Source of the DNA: Fictibacillus phosphorivorans
Lineage (GTDB): Bacteria > Bacillota > Bacilli > Bacillales > Fictibacillaceae
Length of the DNA: 64,000 bases
Reading direction: 5' to 3'
NCBI RefSeq assembly: GCF_001629705.1
Contig: NZ_CP015378.1
Location: 3,906,001-3,970,000 of the forward strand
The position numbers and the translations under genes were made by a program. Every line of letters begins with the position of its first letter. The first letter of the stretch is position 1. Under the pieces are notes generated by a model. It did not search any database, was not told where the DNA came from, and worked only from the letters and a program-made list of their open reading frames with translations. This document shows, one piece after another, positions 1-7,842 of this stretch.

Positions 1-6
1 TGGAAG

Positions 7-474
7 TTGGATTTTACACAAAAAATTGAGCGTGTATTTCGCACGGTTTCGAATATTCATGTAGCAAATGTAGAAGATATCATGCTACAGCTCTCTCCTA
101 CTTTTCAGGATGTAGAAAAATATTTAGTAAAGCCACAAGATTTGGAATACGGAAGGAATGTACTTTTTAAGAATGAAGGTATTGAAATACTATTAATCTT
201 CTTACCTCACTTTTCAAAAACACTCGTTCATGATCACGGCTTTTCTTCTGGTTGGATTTATGTGGTGGAAGGTTCTGTGTTGAATCTTCTGTATGCGAAG
301 GGAAAAGATGATGTGAAGTATGAGAGAAATGAATATTACCAAAAAGGTGAACTTTTTTCTGTGAAGGGTGATACGACGCACGCCATGTACAACCCTTCGC
401 TCTCCGCCACAGTGACGCTTCACATCTATTCTCCTCCACTTGGGACGGGGCAGGTGTATAAGCCTCATGAATAA
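7..474 (+). CDS. Cysteine dioxygenase-like cupin
   Basis: The family uses a mononuclear Fe(II) centre to oxidise cysteine to cysteine sulfinate. The small cupin fold carries His75 and His77 (HDH) and His125 as likely iron ligands, and ends in a LHIYSPP segment containing Tyr141, typical of cysteine dioxygenases. The position of the thioether-forming Cys of the animal enzyme is Gly82, as in most bacterial members. The length (155 aa) is close to B. subtilis YubC/CdoA. The chosen start is a TTG with GGAAG directly in front of it, too close for a good RBS. The frame is open to base 1, so the true start may lie outside the window. The last 8 bases overlap the next gene, so the two are probably co-translated. 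The fold is fairly certain. The substrate could be another thiol acid. Confidence 0.8.
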   Translation: MDFTQKIERVFRTVSNIHVANVEDIMLQLSPTFQDVEKYLVKPQDLEYGRNVLFKNEGIEILLIFLPHFSKTLVHDHGFSSGWIYVVEGSVLNLLYAKGKDDVKYERNEYYQKGELFSVKGDTTHAMYNPSLSATVTLHIYSPPLGTGQVYKPHE

Positions 475-1903
475 TTACGGTGATCACTATATTAATAGCT
501 TAAAAGACGAGCGTTCTGTATGGCTGAACGGCAAGGTGACAGATGTTACGACAGATCCTCATTTTACTGGGACATTATCTACGATCAGTTCTTTATTCAA
601 TATGATGGATAGCGCTGAGCATCAGGATAAGATTAGCGTAGTGCAGCATGTTAGAAATCAACAGCAACGCGTACACACGTCTTTTTTAGTTCCTCATTCA
701 CAGGATGATCTTCTAAAACGAAGGATCGCTTTTGAAGCTTGGAGCAGAGCGACTTCAGGCGTAATGAGCCGTTTGTCCGATTATGCCCGATCTCGTTTAA
801 CAGGTTGGTACGGAAACCGATTGACATATGACACTTTCGATAAGCATTTTGCTGAAAAAATAAAAACGTATTACGAAAAAGCACGAGATGAAAACCGTTT
901 TCTAACGGTTGTTCAGCGAGATCCGCAGATTAACCGGGGTGTGAGTGGCGAGGTTCTTGCCGAAGATCTTGGCCTTCTTCGTATCACAAGAAAAACCAGC
1001 GAAGGGGTGTATGTGAGTGGAGGCAAGATGATTGCTACAGCCGCTCCGTATTCCAACGATCTTATCGTGTTTCCTGTTGCAAAGTGGGGTGAAAACGAGA
1101 AGGCATTAGCTAGTGCGCTGATTGTTCCGGCGAACAGCAAGGGCTTGCATATGATTTGCAGAGCAGGGTTTAATTCTGAGAATGTGGCGCGTGCTGATTA
1201 TCCGCTTAGTTCTGCTTTTGATGAGATGGACGCGGTTTTGATTTTTGACGATGTTCTAATTCCATGGGAAAGAGTATTATTATATGAAAATCCTAATGCG
1301 GTTTGGCAGTTTAAAAATGATCCTGTCGCAAACGCTCTTGCCTATCATCAAGCGATCGTTCGCCTTCAAGTAAAACTGGAGTTCACAGCCGCGATTGGAT
1401 ACGCTATTGCAGAAAGCATCGGCGCCAATCAGTATTTACACGTACAAGAAAAATTAGGTGAACTCCTTATGCAGAGTGAAACGATAAAAGGGCTTGTCAT
1501 TGCGAGTGAATCGGCGGGGAAGTTTAATGATCAAGGCATTTTTCTGCCTCACTTTTCGTTTATTGAAACAGCAAGAAATCTCGGAACCTCGTATTATCCG
1601 CGCGCGATTGAATTGTTGCAGCTGATCGGAGCAGGAGGATTCATTCAAACGCCATCTGTTATCGCTGATTTCGACGGTCCGATCGGCCATCTGTTGGAAA
1701 AGTACTATAGAGGTAAAAACATTGATGCTGTTGAAAAGACAAAATTGTTTAAATTAGCGTGGGATTTGATAGGCAGTTCGTTGGGCTCGAGACACGAATT
1801 GTACGAGCGCTTCTATGCCGGCGATCCTATCCGAAATAAAGCTGCTCAGTATGCAGGGTATGATAAAGCGGACCTTAGGAAGATACTTAATTTGTATTTG
1901 TGA
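467..1903 (+). CDS. 4-Hydroxyphenylacetate 3-monooxygenase-type oxygenase (HpaB family)
   Basis: HpaB-family enzymes use FADH2 and O2 to ortho-hydroxylate phenols; a separate reductase supplies the flavin. The N-terminus with VWLNGKVTDVTTDP and the full 478-residue length match the family, which includes B. subtilis YoaI. An upstream TTG at 440 is also open, but the ATG at 467 follows GGGGCAGG and puts the conserved YINSLKDERSVWLNG start at the N-terminus. The gene overlaps the dioxygenase gene by 8 bases. No HpaC-like reductase is seen within the window, so flavin must come from elsewhere. The family call is secure. The actual phenolic or other aromatic substrate is unknown, and pairing with a thiol dioxygenase is unusual. 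Confidence 0.85.
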   Translation: MNNYGDHYINSLKDERSVWLNGKVTDVTTDPHFTGTLSTISSLFNMMDSAEHQDKISVVQHVRNQQQRVHTSFLVPHSQDDLLKRRIAFEAWSRATSGVMSRLSDYARSRLTGWYGNRLTYDTFDKHFAEKIKTYYEKARDENRFLTVVQRDPQINRGVSGEVLAEDLGLLRITRKTSEGVYVSGGKMIATAAPYSNDLIVFPVAKWGENEKALASALIVPANSKGLHMICRAGFNSENVARADYPLSSAFDEMDAVLIFDDVLIPWERVLLYENPNAVWQFKNDPVANALAYHQAIVRLQVKLEFTAAIGYAIAESIGANQYLHVQEKLGELLMQSETIKGLVIASESAGKFNDQGIFLPHFSFIETARNLGTSYYPRAIELLQLIGAGGFIQTPSVIADFDGPIGHLLEKYYRGKNIDAVEKTKLFKLAWDLIGSSLGSRHELYERFYAGDPIRNKAAQYAGYDKADLRKILNLYL

Positions 1904-1933
1904 TAGTCTAAACAGCTAACAGAAGTCGTAATA

Positions 1934-2050
1934 TGTCGAAAATCGGATAAATAAATTTATACACGGAATTATTGGGCTTATACCCGGAATTAATGTGCTT
2001 ATCTGCGGATATAAAAAGAATTACCTCGTAATTATTAAAAAGCGATCGTC
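1934..2050 (+). repeat. 21-bp phased array, family E (copy 1)
   Basis: Four units with a core CGGAATTA-like motif have their CG at 1964, 1985, 2006 and 2027, exactly 21 bp apart. A TGTCGAAAATCG head lies at 1934. The array fills the convergent gap between the hpaB-like gene (+) and the HAD gene (-). It is the same family as the array at 58944-59060, with which it shares the head and the tail ATTATTAAA. Confidence 0.85.
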
Positions 2051-2116
2051 TTGTGCGGACATATAGGTAAAGTGTCGTTTCCACAAGTACACTACATCAA
2101 AATATTTAATTATTAT

Positions 2117-2797
2117 TCAGCTCTGATTTTGAATAGTTATGTCTTTCAACAAGAATTCCCTAATTTCTGAAACAGAGTTAATAATTTTTGTAGGTTTAAT
2201 AGCTGTAAGTTCTTCCATTGAACCATACCCATAGGTAACTCCTATTGAATCGATACCTGTGTTATGCGCCCCAATAATATCATGCTTTCTGTCACCGATC
2301 ATGATGAACGATTCCTTTGGTTGATCGTTGTAATGGTAAAGAATGTGCTGGATGATCTCTGTTTTGCTCGTGCGTGTTCCGTCGAGATTGCTGCCAACGA
2401 TCAGGTCAAAATGGTGGTGGACGTTGAAATATTTTAAAATTTCTTCTGCAAATACGGTAGGTTTTGAAGTTGCGACAACTAATGTATGGCCATTGTCTTT
2501 TAGTTCTTGAAGAAGTGTGGGGATATGTTTGTAAAGTGTGTTTTCGAACATGCCTACATCTTTGAAACTTTCACGATAGTACGTGATGGCTGTTCCAACC
2601 TGTGTCTCATCAAAGGAATAGCATTCGTAGAATGATTGCTGAAGCGGCGGTCCGATGAAAGATTCTAAGTCATCCAGATTTTCTTCTGAGATTCCCATTC
2701 TATTAAGGGCATATTGAACAGATTTTGTGATGCCGATTTTAGGATCGGAAAGCGTGCCGTCTAAGTCAAACAATATATATTCATAATTCTTCATCAT
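2117..2797 (-). CDS. HAD-family phosphatase (phosphoglycolate phosphatase-like)
   Basis: Motif I is FDLDGTLSD near residue 10 (nucleophile Asp11, acid Asp13). Motif II is VVATSKP and motif IV is MIGDRKHDIIGA, so this is a class IA HAD hydrolase with the helical cap seen in phosphoglycolate phosphatase and PpaX. The product is 226 aa and has no signal peptide. Three consecutive ATG codons end at 2800, 2797 and 2794; the middle one has the best spacing (8 nt) from AAGGAGC. A longer frame up to 2896 would read through the fabZ terminator and is rejected. The gene is monocistronic on the minus strand behind fabZ. The substrate cannot be told from sequence; dephosphorylation of phosphoglycolate or a related small phosphoester is the family norm. 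Confidence 0.85.
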   Translation of the reverse strand: MMKNYEYILFDLDGTLSDPKIGITKSVQYALNRMGISEENLDDLESFIGPPLQQSFYECYSFDETQVGTAITYYRESFKDVGMFENTLYKHIPTLLQELKDNGHTLVVATSKPTVFAEEILKYFNVHHHFDLIVGSNLDGTRTSKTEIIQHILYHYNDQPKESFIMIGDRKHDIIGAHNTGIDSIGVTYGYGSMEELTAIKPTKIINSVSEIREFLLKDITIQNQS

Positions 2798-2851
2798 CAT
2801 ATATGCTCCTTCGCTGCCATATTTTGAAAGCTCAAAATAAAAATAACATAA

Positions 2852-2907
2852 AAAGAAAGCTTGAAATAGGACATACACCCTAAGGGAATGCTCCATTTCA
2901 AGCTTTT
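2852..2907 (-). terminator. Rho-independent terminator of fabZ
   Basis: On the minus strand the sequence reads AAAGCTTGAAAT ... ATTTCAAGCTTT followed by C and a T run. Twelve-base arms enclose a loop that itself contains a TCCCT/AGGG hairpin. It lies 26 bases past the fabZ stop. Confidence 0.85.
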
Positions 2908-2920
2908 ATGATAATTGTGT

Positions 2921-2933
2921 GGGGTCAGACCCC
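2921..2933. repeat. GGGGTCAGACCCC palindrome, copy 1
   Basis: A 13-bp near-perfect palindrome abuts the fabZ stop codon. The same core occurs as a doubled 26-bp palindrome at 8967-8992 behind spoIID. It is short, GC-rich against AT-rich surroundings, and has no U-run of its own. Confidence 0.75.
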
Positions 2934-3358
2934 TATTTGCCTAGTGCGAAGGTGATCTCGACTTCGCAGGCTACTTGGCCATCCACAGTTGCGATTCCTT
3001 TGCCTTTACCGATCGAACCACGCACACGTGTCATCTCAACTTCAAGGCGAAGTTGATCGCCTGGTACGACTTGCTTTTTGAAGCGGCAGTTATCAATGCC
3101 TGCGAAAAATGCTAGACGTCCGCGGTTTTCTTCTTTCTTCAGCATCGCGACTGCACCTACTTGAGCAAGTGCTTCTACGATCAGTACGCCTGGCATAACC
3201 GGGTACTCTGGGAAGTGGCCGTTGAAGAATTCTTCGTTTGCTGTAACGTTCTTGATTCCAACAGCACGCTCTCCCTCTTCTACTTCTAAGATGCGGTCGA
3301 TCAGCAAGAACGGGTAACGGTGCGGAATGATTTCTTTAATTTCTTCAATCGTTAACAT
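2933..3358 (-). CDS. fabZ: 3-hydroxyacyl-[acyl carrier protein] dehydratase FabZ
   Basis: FabZ dehydrates beta-hydroxyacyl-ACP to trans-2-enoyl-ACP in type II fatty acid synthesis in the cytoplasm. The hot-dog fold signature is clear: NGHFP carries the catalytic His48, and [17 protein letters not shown] carries Glu62. The 141-residue length is that of B. subtilis FabZ (YwpB), whose sequence also begins ML. I use the ATG at 3358, not the in-frame TTG two codons upstream, because the GGTG box is better spaced. The gene is followed by the 13-bp palindrome and a strong terminator. It lies downstream of flhO/flhP as in B. subtilis. Confidence 0.96.
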   Translation of the reverse strand: MLTIEEIKEIIPHRYPFLLIDRILEVEEGERAVGIKNVTANEEFFNGHFPEYPVMPGVLIVEALAQVGAVAMLKKEENRGRLAFFAGIDNCRFKKQVVPGDQLRLEVEMTRVRGSIGKGKGIATVDGQVACEVEITFALGK

Positions 3359-3488
3359 ATACAAACATCACCTTTCACTTATGGCTTCTAATTTATTTTT
3401 ATTATACTTGGTATTGTTACCTGGTACTAATTTTACATCAAAAGAAAACAATGACTACATACAATGCCATTGTTTTTTTATTATATCT

Positions 3489-3776
3489 TTACGCATCTTT
3501 TTCTACAAGGTCGATGATGTGTGTCCATGTTTCTTTTTCAAACACGTTCATCGGCTTACCGTCACCAATTACGCCATAGCCAACCATCGTACCAACAGCA
3601 AAACAGACGATGATTCCACAGACAAGAAGCAGAAGACGCAGCCAGATCGGAAAGCTTCGTTTCGTTCGGCGTTGGTACCACTGTTTCTTCTCTTCTTTAG
3701 AAGACGTTTCTTTCTCTTGGTAACGCTGTGTTTTCGGTTTTTCGTTTTTATTCAACTCTTGCATCTTATTCGTCAT
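3489..3776 (-). CDS. EpuA-like small membrane protein ('RNA polymerase subunit beta' family)
   Basis: The 95-residue protein has a charged, Lys/Glu/Gln-rich N-terminal half, the conserved FPIWLRLLLLVCGIIVCFAV membrane segment (about residues 42-61) and the tail GTMVGYGVIGDGKPMNVF...ETWTHIIDLV. This is the PF11772/EpuA pattern, which databases often label DNA-directed RNA polymerase subunit beta although it is only a single-pass membrane protein. The start ATG follows AGGTAGG by 5 bases. It lies 15 bp downstream of flhP, so it is probably part of that transcript. Its function is not established. Topology suggests a cytoplasmic N-terminus and an extracellular C-terminal stub. Confidence 0.8.
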   Translation of the reverse strand: MTNKMQELNKNEKPKTQRYQEKETSSKEEKKQWYQRRTKRSFPIWLRLLLLVCGIIVCFAVGTMVGYGVIGDGKPMNVFEKETWTHIIDLVEKDA

Positions 3777-3791
3777 ACAAACCTACCTCAT

Positions 3792-4619
3792 TTAGCGAAG
3801 CCCGTTTACTAACCCCATCATTTGGTCAGCAATTGTAAGAGAACGCGCATTAAATTGATAAGAACGCTGTGTTTGAATCATTTCCGTCATCTCCGTGGAG
3901 ATGTTTACATTCGAGGATTCGAGTGCACCTTGCTGAACGAAGTTACCTGCTCCAGCATTTACTTCCTCTATCAGTTGATTCAACGGAATGTCCTGTGGCG
4001 CTTGCAAGTTCTGTCCAACAGCTACCATCAACTGAGGCCGAACCATGTTCACAATCGCAAGCTGTCCTGATTCAACAATCGCTCCATTATTTAACGTTAC
4101 CGAAACTTGACCATTTTGTCCAATGGTAATTTTGCTATGGTCAGCTGGAATCGTAATCGGTCCATCTACACCTATTACTTTATTGCCCTCTGATGTAACA
4201 AGCTCTAACTCATTGGCGTTGTTAGCAGACGGTGACAAATAGAACGCGCCGTCTCGTGTGAACTGCAACGATTCATTTCCATTGTTATCTACAGCGGAAA
4301 CTTGAAAATAATAGCTAGGCTGTGTGAGCGCCACATCAAGAAGCCTGCCTGTCTGCTGGAGCGTGCCAGCTTCTAAACTGAGCGCAGTTGAAGAAACACG
4401 CGCACCGCTTCCAAGCCGAATTCCGTTTGGTGTTAGACGACCCGCTTCAGTCGGATTCAGCGCTTCACTATTAATCTGCTGAAAAAGAATATCCGAAAAT
4501 TGAGCCTCACGTCTTTTATAGCCATTCGTCGTGCTGTTCGCCATGTTATTGGAGATGGTATCGAGCTTGTGCTGCAGCTGCCCCATCGTTACTGCTGCTG
4601 AAATCATAGACTGGTTCAT
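3792..4619 (-). CDS. flhP: Flagellar hook-basal body protein FlhP (FlgG-like)
   Basis: The 275-aa protein has both ends of the flagellar rod/hook family. The N-terminus contains LDTISNNMANSTTNGYKRRE (about residues 19-38), and the C-terminus has SSNVNISTEMTEMIQTQRSY followed by FNARSLTIADQMMGLVNGLR, the coiled-coil-forming terminal helices. B. subtilis FlhP is of similar length and also sits after mbl and flhO. It is expected to be exported by the flagellar type III system and to form part of the distal rod. A GATCCCCC sequence complementary to a good RBS lies just before the ATG. Its partner FlhO is 12 bp upstream. No other flagellar gene is in the window. Confidence 0.92.
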   Translation of the reverse strand: MNQSMISAAVTMGQLQHKLDTISNNMANSTTNGYKRREAQFSDILFQQINSEALNPTEAGRLTPNGIRLGSGARVSSTALSLEAGTLQQTGRLLDVALTQPSYYFQVSAVDNNGNESLQFTRDGAFYLSPSANNANELELVTSEGNKVIGVDGPITIPADHSKITIGQNGQVSVTLNNGAIVESGQLAIVNMVRPQLMVAVGQNLQAPQDIPLNQLIEEVNAGAGNFVQQGALESSNVNISTEMTEMIQTQRSYQFNARSLTIADQMMGLVNGLR

Positions 4620-4631
4620 GTTTTGATCCCC

Positions 4632-5465
4632 CTAACCGATTCGGCCAATTTCGTTCGATGCTTTTTCCATCGTTCGGTCGTAAGCTTGAAGTACTTTTTG
4701 ATTTGCTTCAAACGCCCGATAAGCCGTCAGCATCTCTGTCATCGTCTGTTCCGTGTTCACGTTCGAACGTTCTACAAACCCTTGCTGCACGTTGTACGTG
4801 ATGTTTGGATTCCCAAGAGCACTCGGCGCATTCCCGTTTCCATCAAGTCTGAACAAGCCTGTGCCTTCTTTTACAAGATTATTAGGGTTCGTGATGTACG
4901 CAACGTCAATCTGCCCCGCAACTCTACCGTTATCAAGCACCGTACCGTCTTTGTTCACTGTGAAATTGTCGCTTCTCACCGTGATCGGGTTGCCGTCTGT
5001 TCCGAGCACATAATAGCCTTCAGGCGTTACAAGACTTCCTTCTGCATCAACTGAAAAATGGCCATTTCTCGTAAAGCGTTCTTCACCGTTTACGTTCAAT
5101 CGGAAAAAGAGTCCGCCCGGCTTTCCTGTTTCCGGGTCAAGTGGAACTTGTCCTTGAAGAAGCGCCATATCTGTTTTGATTCCTGTCTCGCGCATGTCTC
5201 CTTGCAGAAAGTTAGGAGTCGTTTCCTGCACGTAAACACCTGTTGATAGTGCAGCAGGTCCAATCGGGTAGTTGTTCGGCAGTTTTTTTCCGTTCATTTC
5301 CGTCTCCCCCATATGCTGAAGCAGCATAGTAGGGAACGTGCGCAGACTCGCATTGTCCGCTTTATATCCAGGCGTATTCGCATTCGCCATGTTGTTCGTT
5401 AAAATTTCTTGTTTGCGCTGCTGTGCCAGCATGCCGGCTGCAGCATTATAGAAGCCTCTTAACAC
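4632..5465 (-). CDS. flhO: Flagellar hook-basal body protein FlhO (FlgG-like)
   Basis: This is a rod-type axial flagellar protein of 277 aa. LRGFYNAAAGMLAQQRKQEI and LTNNMANANTPGYK form the N-terminal family signature, and SNVNTEQTMTEMLTAYRAF with QKVLQAYDRTMEKASNEIGR forms the C-terminal one. The frame is open 30 codons further upstream, but the GTG at 5465 gives the canonical start (VLRGFY) and is preceded by GGAGG with 8-base spacing. It is the first gene of the flhO-flhP unit downstream of mbl, as in B. subtilis. The upstream gap holds a 21-bp array and the mbl terminator. Confidence 0.92.
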   Translation of the reverse strand: MLRGFYNAAAGMLAQQRKQEILTNNMANANTPGYKADNASLRTFPTMLLQHMGETEMNGKKLPNNYPIGPAALSTGVYVQETTPNFLQGDMRETGIKTDMALLQGQVPLDPETGKPGGLFFRLNVNGEERFTRNGHFSVDAEGSLVTPEGYYVLGTDGNPITVRSDNFTVNKDGTVLDNGRVAGQIDVAYITNPNNLVKEGTGLFRLDGNGNAPSALGNPNITYNVQQGFVERSNVNTEQTMTEMLTAYRAFEANQKVLQAYDRTMEKASNEIGRIG

Positions 5466-5652
5466 GGAGTATTCCTCCTGTATTTGTAATCTGGACACAA
5501 AATGTCTCTTCTGTTGTATCGACAGTTTTTTACAATTATTAATAGAATTCTGCAAAAATTGTGAGATTCCTTTTTCATGATGAGGATTTTGTCCTAGAGG
5601 TGGTGAGGAGAAGTAAAGCGGCTTAGAGCAGAGGCTCCCAACCAGCCTTGTT

Positions 5653-5785
5653 TGTCGAAAAGCCTATAAATCCATTTGAAGGACTATAAACTTTTGTGAA
5701 GGACTATAAAAGTTGTTTTAGGGCCTATAAATTTTATTTTCAGGCCTATAAAGTTCAACTTACGGCCTATAAGCTGGTTCTTCTA
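5653..5785 (+). repeat. 21-bp phased array, family D
   Basis: Six CCTATAAA/ACTATAAA units start at 5664, 5684, 5704, 5725, 5746 and 5767 (spacing 20, 20, 21, 21, 21). The TGTCGAAAA head is at 5653. The array lies between the mbl terminator and flhO in an otherwise gene-free 385-bp gap. The remaining part (5466-5650) shows no coding sequence. Confidence 0.85.
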
Positions 5786-5811
5786 ATCATTTTCCCTTTC
5801 ACATCTTCCAC

Positions 5812-5844
5812 ACAAAAAAATGCCACCCCAATACGGGAGGCATT
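5812..5844 (-). terminator. Terminator of mbl
   Basis: The minus strand reads ATGCCTCCC-gtatt-GGGGTGGCAT followed by T7, seven bases after the mbl stop. Confidence 0.85.
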
Positions 5845-5850
5845 CCTTCA

Positions 5851-6846
5851 TTAAAATACTTTTCTTTTTGCGATTTTATCCATATGTTCAAGCATTAAGC
5901 CTGTTCCTTGAGCGACTGCTCTCATCGGCTCTTCTGCGATCAATACAGGTACTTTTAATTCGTCTGCAAACAGCTGATCAATTCCGTGAAGAAGCGCTCC
6001 ACCACCTGTTAGCATGATGCCACGGTCGATGATGTCAGCGGATAATTCAGGCGGCGTTTTTTCTAGAACACTCTTTGCCGCTTGAACGATAACCATTACT
6101 GGCTCCATCAAGGCGCGTTGGATTTCTTTTGAACCTACTGTAATTGTACGCGGAAGTCCTGATACCATGTCACGGCCACGGATCTCGAGCTCTTCGTCGC
6201 GCTCGTAAACGGTAGCGACGTTCAACTTAATGTTTTCAGCAGTACGTTCACCAATCAACAGCTTGTACTCTTTTTTAATATATTGAAGGATTTCAGTATC
6301 GAACTTGTCCCCAGCCATCTTAATAGAAGAGGACGTAACGATATCTCCCATGCTCAAGACCGCAATGTCAGTTGTGCCACCACCGATGTCCACAACCATA
6401 TTGCCGCTCGGCTGGAAGATATCCATCCCCGCCCCAATTGCAGCCACTTTAGGCTCTTCTTCAAGGAAAATATGTTTTGCTCCGCACTTTTGCGCAGCTT
6501 CTCTGATCGCTTTTTGTTCAACGGACGTAATGTTCGTTGGTGTACAGATCAAGATTCTAGGTTTGGCAAACATGCCTTTTACGTTAATCTTATTAATAAA
6601 ATGTTTTAGCATCTGCTCAGTTACTTCAAAGTCAGCGATAACGCCGTCTTTTAACGGACGGATCGCCACGATGTTTCCAGGTGTACGGCCTACCATGCGG
6701 CGGGCTTCTTCTCCTACTGCGAGTGCTTTTCCGGTATTCGTGTCGATCGCAACGACAGATGGCTCATCGAGTACGATCCCTTTTCCTTTTACATAAATCA
6801 GTACATTAGCGGTACCAAGGTCAATTCCAACGTCCCTTGAAAACAT
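5851..6846 (-). CDS. mbl: MreB-like rod-shape protein Mbl
   Basis: This is an actin-like ATPase that forms membrane-bound filaments directing lateral wall synthesis. It has the actin-fold signatures DVGIDLGTANVLIYVKGKG (phosphate 1, residues 5-23), GNMVVDIGGGTTDIAVLS (phosphate 2, near 155-175) and LTGGGALLHGIDQLF (adenosine). At 331 aa, with spoIIID upstream and flhO/flhP downstream, it matches B. subtilis Mbl rather than MreB or MreBH. The ATG start follows GGAGG. SpoIIID is 195 bp upstream, so the two may be partly co-transcribed. There is no sign of damage. Confidence 0.95.
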   Translation of the reverse strand: MFSRDVGIDLGTANVLIYVKGKGIVLDEPSVVAIDTNTGKALAVGEEARRMVGRTPGNIVAIRPLKDGVIADFEVTEQMLKHFINKINVKGMFAKPRILICTPTNITSVEQKAIREAAQKCGAKHIFLEEEPKVAAIGAGMDIFQPSGNMVVDIGGGTTDIAVLSMGDIVTSSSIKMAGDKFDTEILQYIKKEYKLLIGERTAENIKLNVATVYERDEELEIRGRDMVSGLPRTITVGSKEIQRALMEPVMVIVQAAKSVLEKTPPELSADIIDRGIMLTGGGALLHGIDQLFADELKVPVLIAEEPMRAVAQGTGLMLEHMDKIAKRKVF

Positions 6847-7041
6847 GTTATATCCTCCCTGTTAACATCCATACGATATAATGACATTTTTAGTAAAAAA
6901 TCGAAGTTCTATCCAATTTATCATTATATCACAAGTCTGTCGAACAAGGTGAAATATTGTCAAAAATTAATTATTTGGCATTGGAACGAAGCGGCACATA
7001 ATGTATTATCGTTTCATCTAACACCCTTACATGTCATAAAC

Positions 7042-7308
7042 TTACTGAACAACTTCCTCTGTGCCTTTTTTGTACTTTACGCGAGTCGCTTCTCCACCTC
7101 TCAAGTGGCGGATGGACTTATGGTATTCGAGGATCTCTTTTACGTTGTTTGCAAGATCAGGATTAATTTCAGGCAGCCGCTCGGTGAGGTCTTTATGCAC
7201 CGTGCTTTTGGAAACCCCGAATTCTTTTGCGATCATGCGGACTGTTTTTCTTGTCTCCACGATATACCGTCCTATCTTGATGGTTCGCTCTTTGATGTAA
7301 TCGTGCAC
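7042..7308 (-). CDS. spoIIID: Sporulation transcription factor SpoIIID
   Basis: SpoIIID is a mother-cell DNA-binding protein that adjusts the sigma-E regulon and helps switch on sigK. The 88 residues are nearly identical in pattern to B. subtilis SpoIIID: IKERTIKIGRYIVETRKTVR, the helix-turn-helix AKEFGVSKSTVHKDLTERLP (about 28-47), and the basic HLRGGEATRVKYKK tail used for extra DNA contacts. The GTG start follows GGGAGGCGAGTG. A CATACAAG sequence (complement around 7361-7368) resembles a sigma-E -10 box, but I could not match a convincing -35, so it is not listed separately. Confidence 0.96.
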   Translation of the reverse strand: MHDYIKERTIKIGRYIVETRKTVRMIAKEFGVSKSTVHKDLTERLPEINPDLANNVKEILEYHKSIRHLRGGEATRVKYKKGTEEVVQ

Positions 7309-7628
7309 ACCACTCGCCTCCCTAAAATGGATGTGAGAGATGCGATAGAGACTTGTATGAACAAGCTACGTGACAAGTTTCGTTGTCATCTTCGGCTTAT
7401 AAGTATTGCTTCCATTCCCCTTTTTCCACCGCAGCCATAGTACGATTTCTCACCGCTCACCCTCAATTGAATTATTGTAGGTTTTGTAACATCTTATTAA
7501 CCAAGTTTTCGTTATATGCCTAAATCTCAACTGGGACAAGGGGAAATGTCCATATTTGGGAAAAAACCTGCATAAACAGTTGGAAAATTAAGTTATTTAA
7601 GTGAATGTGGATGAAGAAGAAAATTTTC

Positions 7629-7790
7629 ACGGTACGTGTTTTTATATGTATTACGCGTTCGCCGGTAAACGTGCTTTTTTCACCGGTAAAACTTCTGTGA
7701 CCACCTGAAAATCGCTTCGTTACACCGGTGATGCAATCGTGACCACCTGAAAAGAGGAGTTTTTCACCGATAAGTGGTCACATCTGTCTA
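7629..7790 (+). repeat. 21-bp phased array, family B (copy 1)
   Basis: Six CACCGGTAAA/CCACCTGAAAA units have their first C at 7660, 7681, 7702, 7723, 7744 and 7765, exactly 21 bp apart. The two half-motifs (CACCGGT and CACCTGAAA) are mixed. A head, CACGGTACGTGTTTTTATAT, starts at 7629 and is shared with the arrays near 14880 and 44193. It fills the 534-bp gap between spoIIID and spoIIQ. The rest of that gap (7309-7628) has only the spoIIID upstream region and nothing I can name. Confidence 0.9.
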
Positions 7791-7796
7791 AAAAAA

Positions 7797-7837
7797 CAAA
7801 AAAACTGCCTCGGATTGAACCGAGACAGCCTTATTTT
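7797..7837 (-). terminator. Terminator of spoIIQ
   Basis: CTGtCTCGG...CCGAGgCAG arms with an A-run on the plus strand (T-run in the transcript) lie just past the spoIIQ stop. Confidence 0.85.
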
Positions 7838-7842
7838 TGCAA

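Noticed and set aside
440..466. TTG start of the HpaB gene at 440
   Set aside because: ATG at 467 has the RBS and the family's N-terminus.
2798..2896. Longer N-terminus of the HAD protein
   Set aside because: It would lie in the fabZ terminator; AAGGAGC precedes the inner ATG codons.
7340..7400. Sigma-E promoter of spoIIID
   Set aside because: CATACAAG fits a -10 but I could not find a matching -35 at the right spacing.
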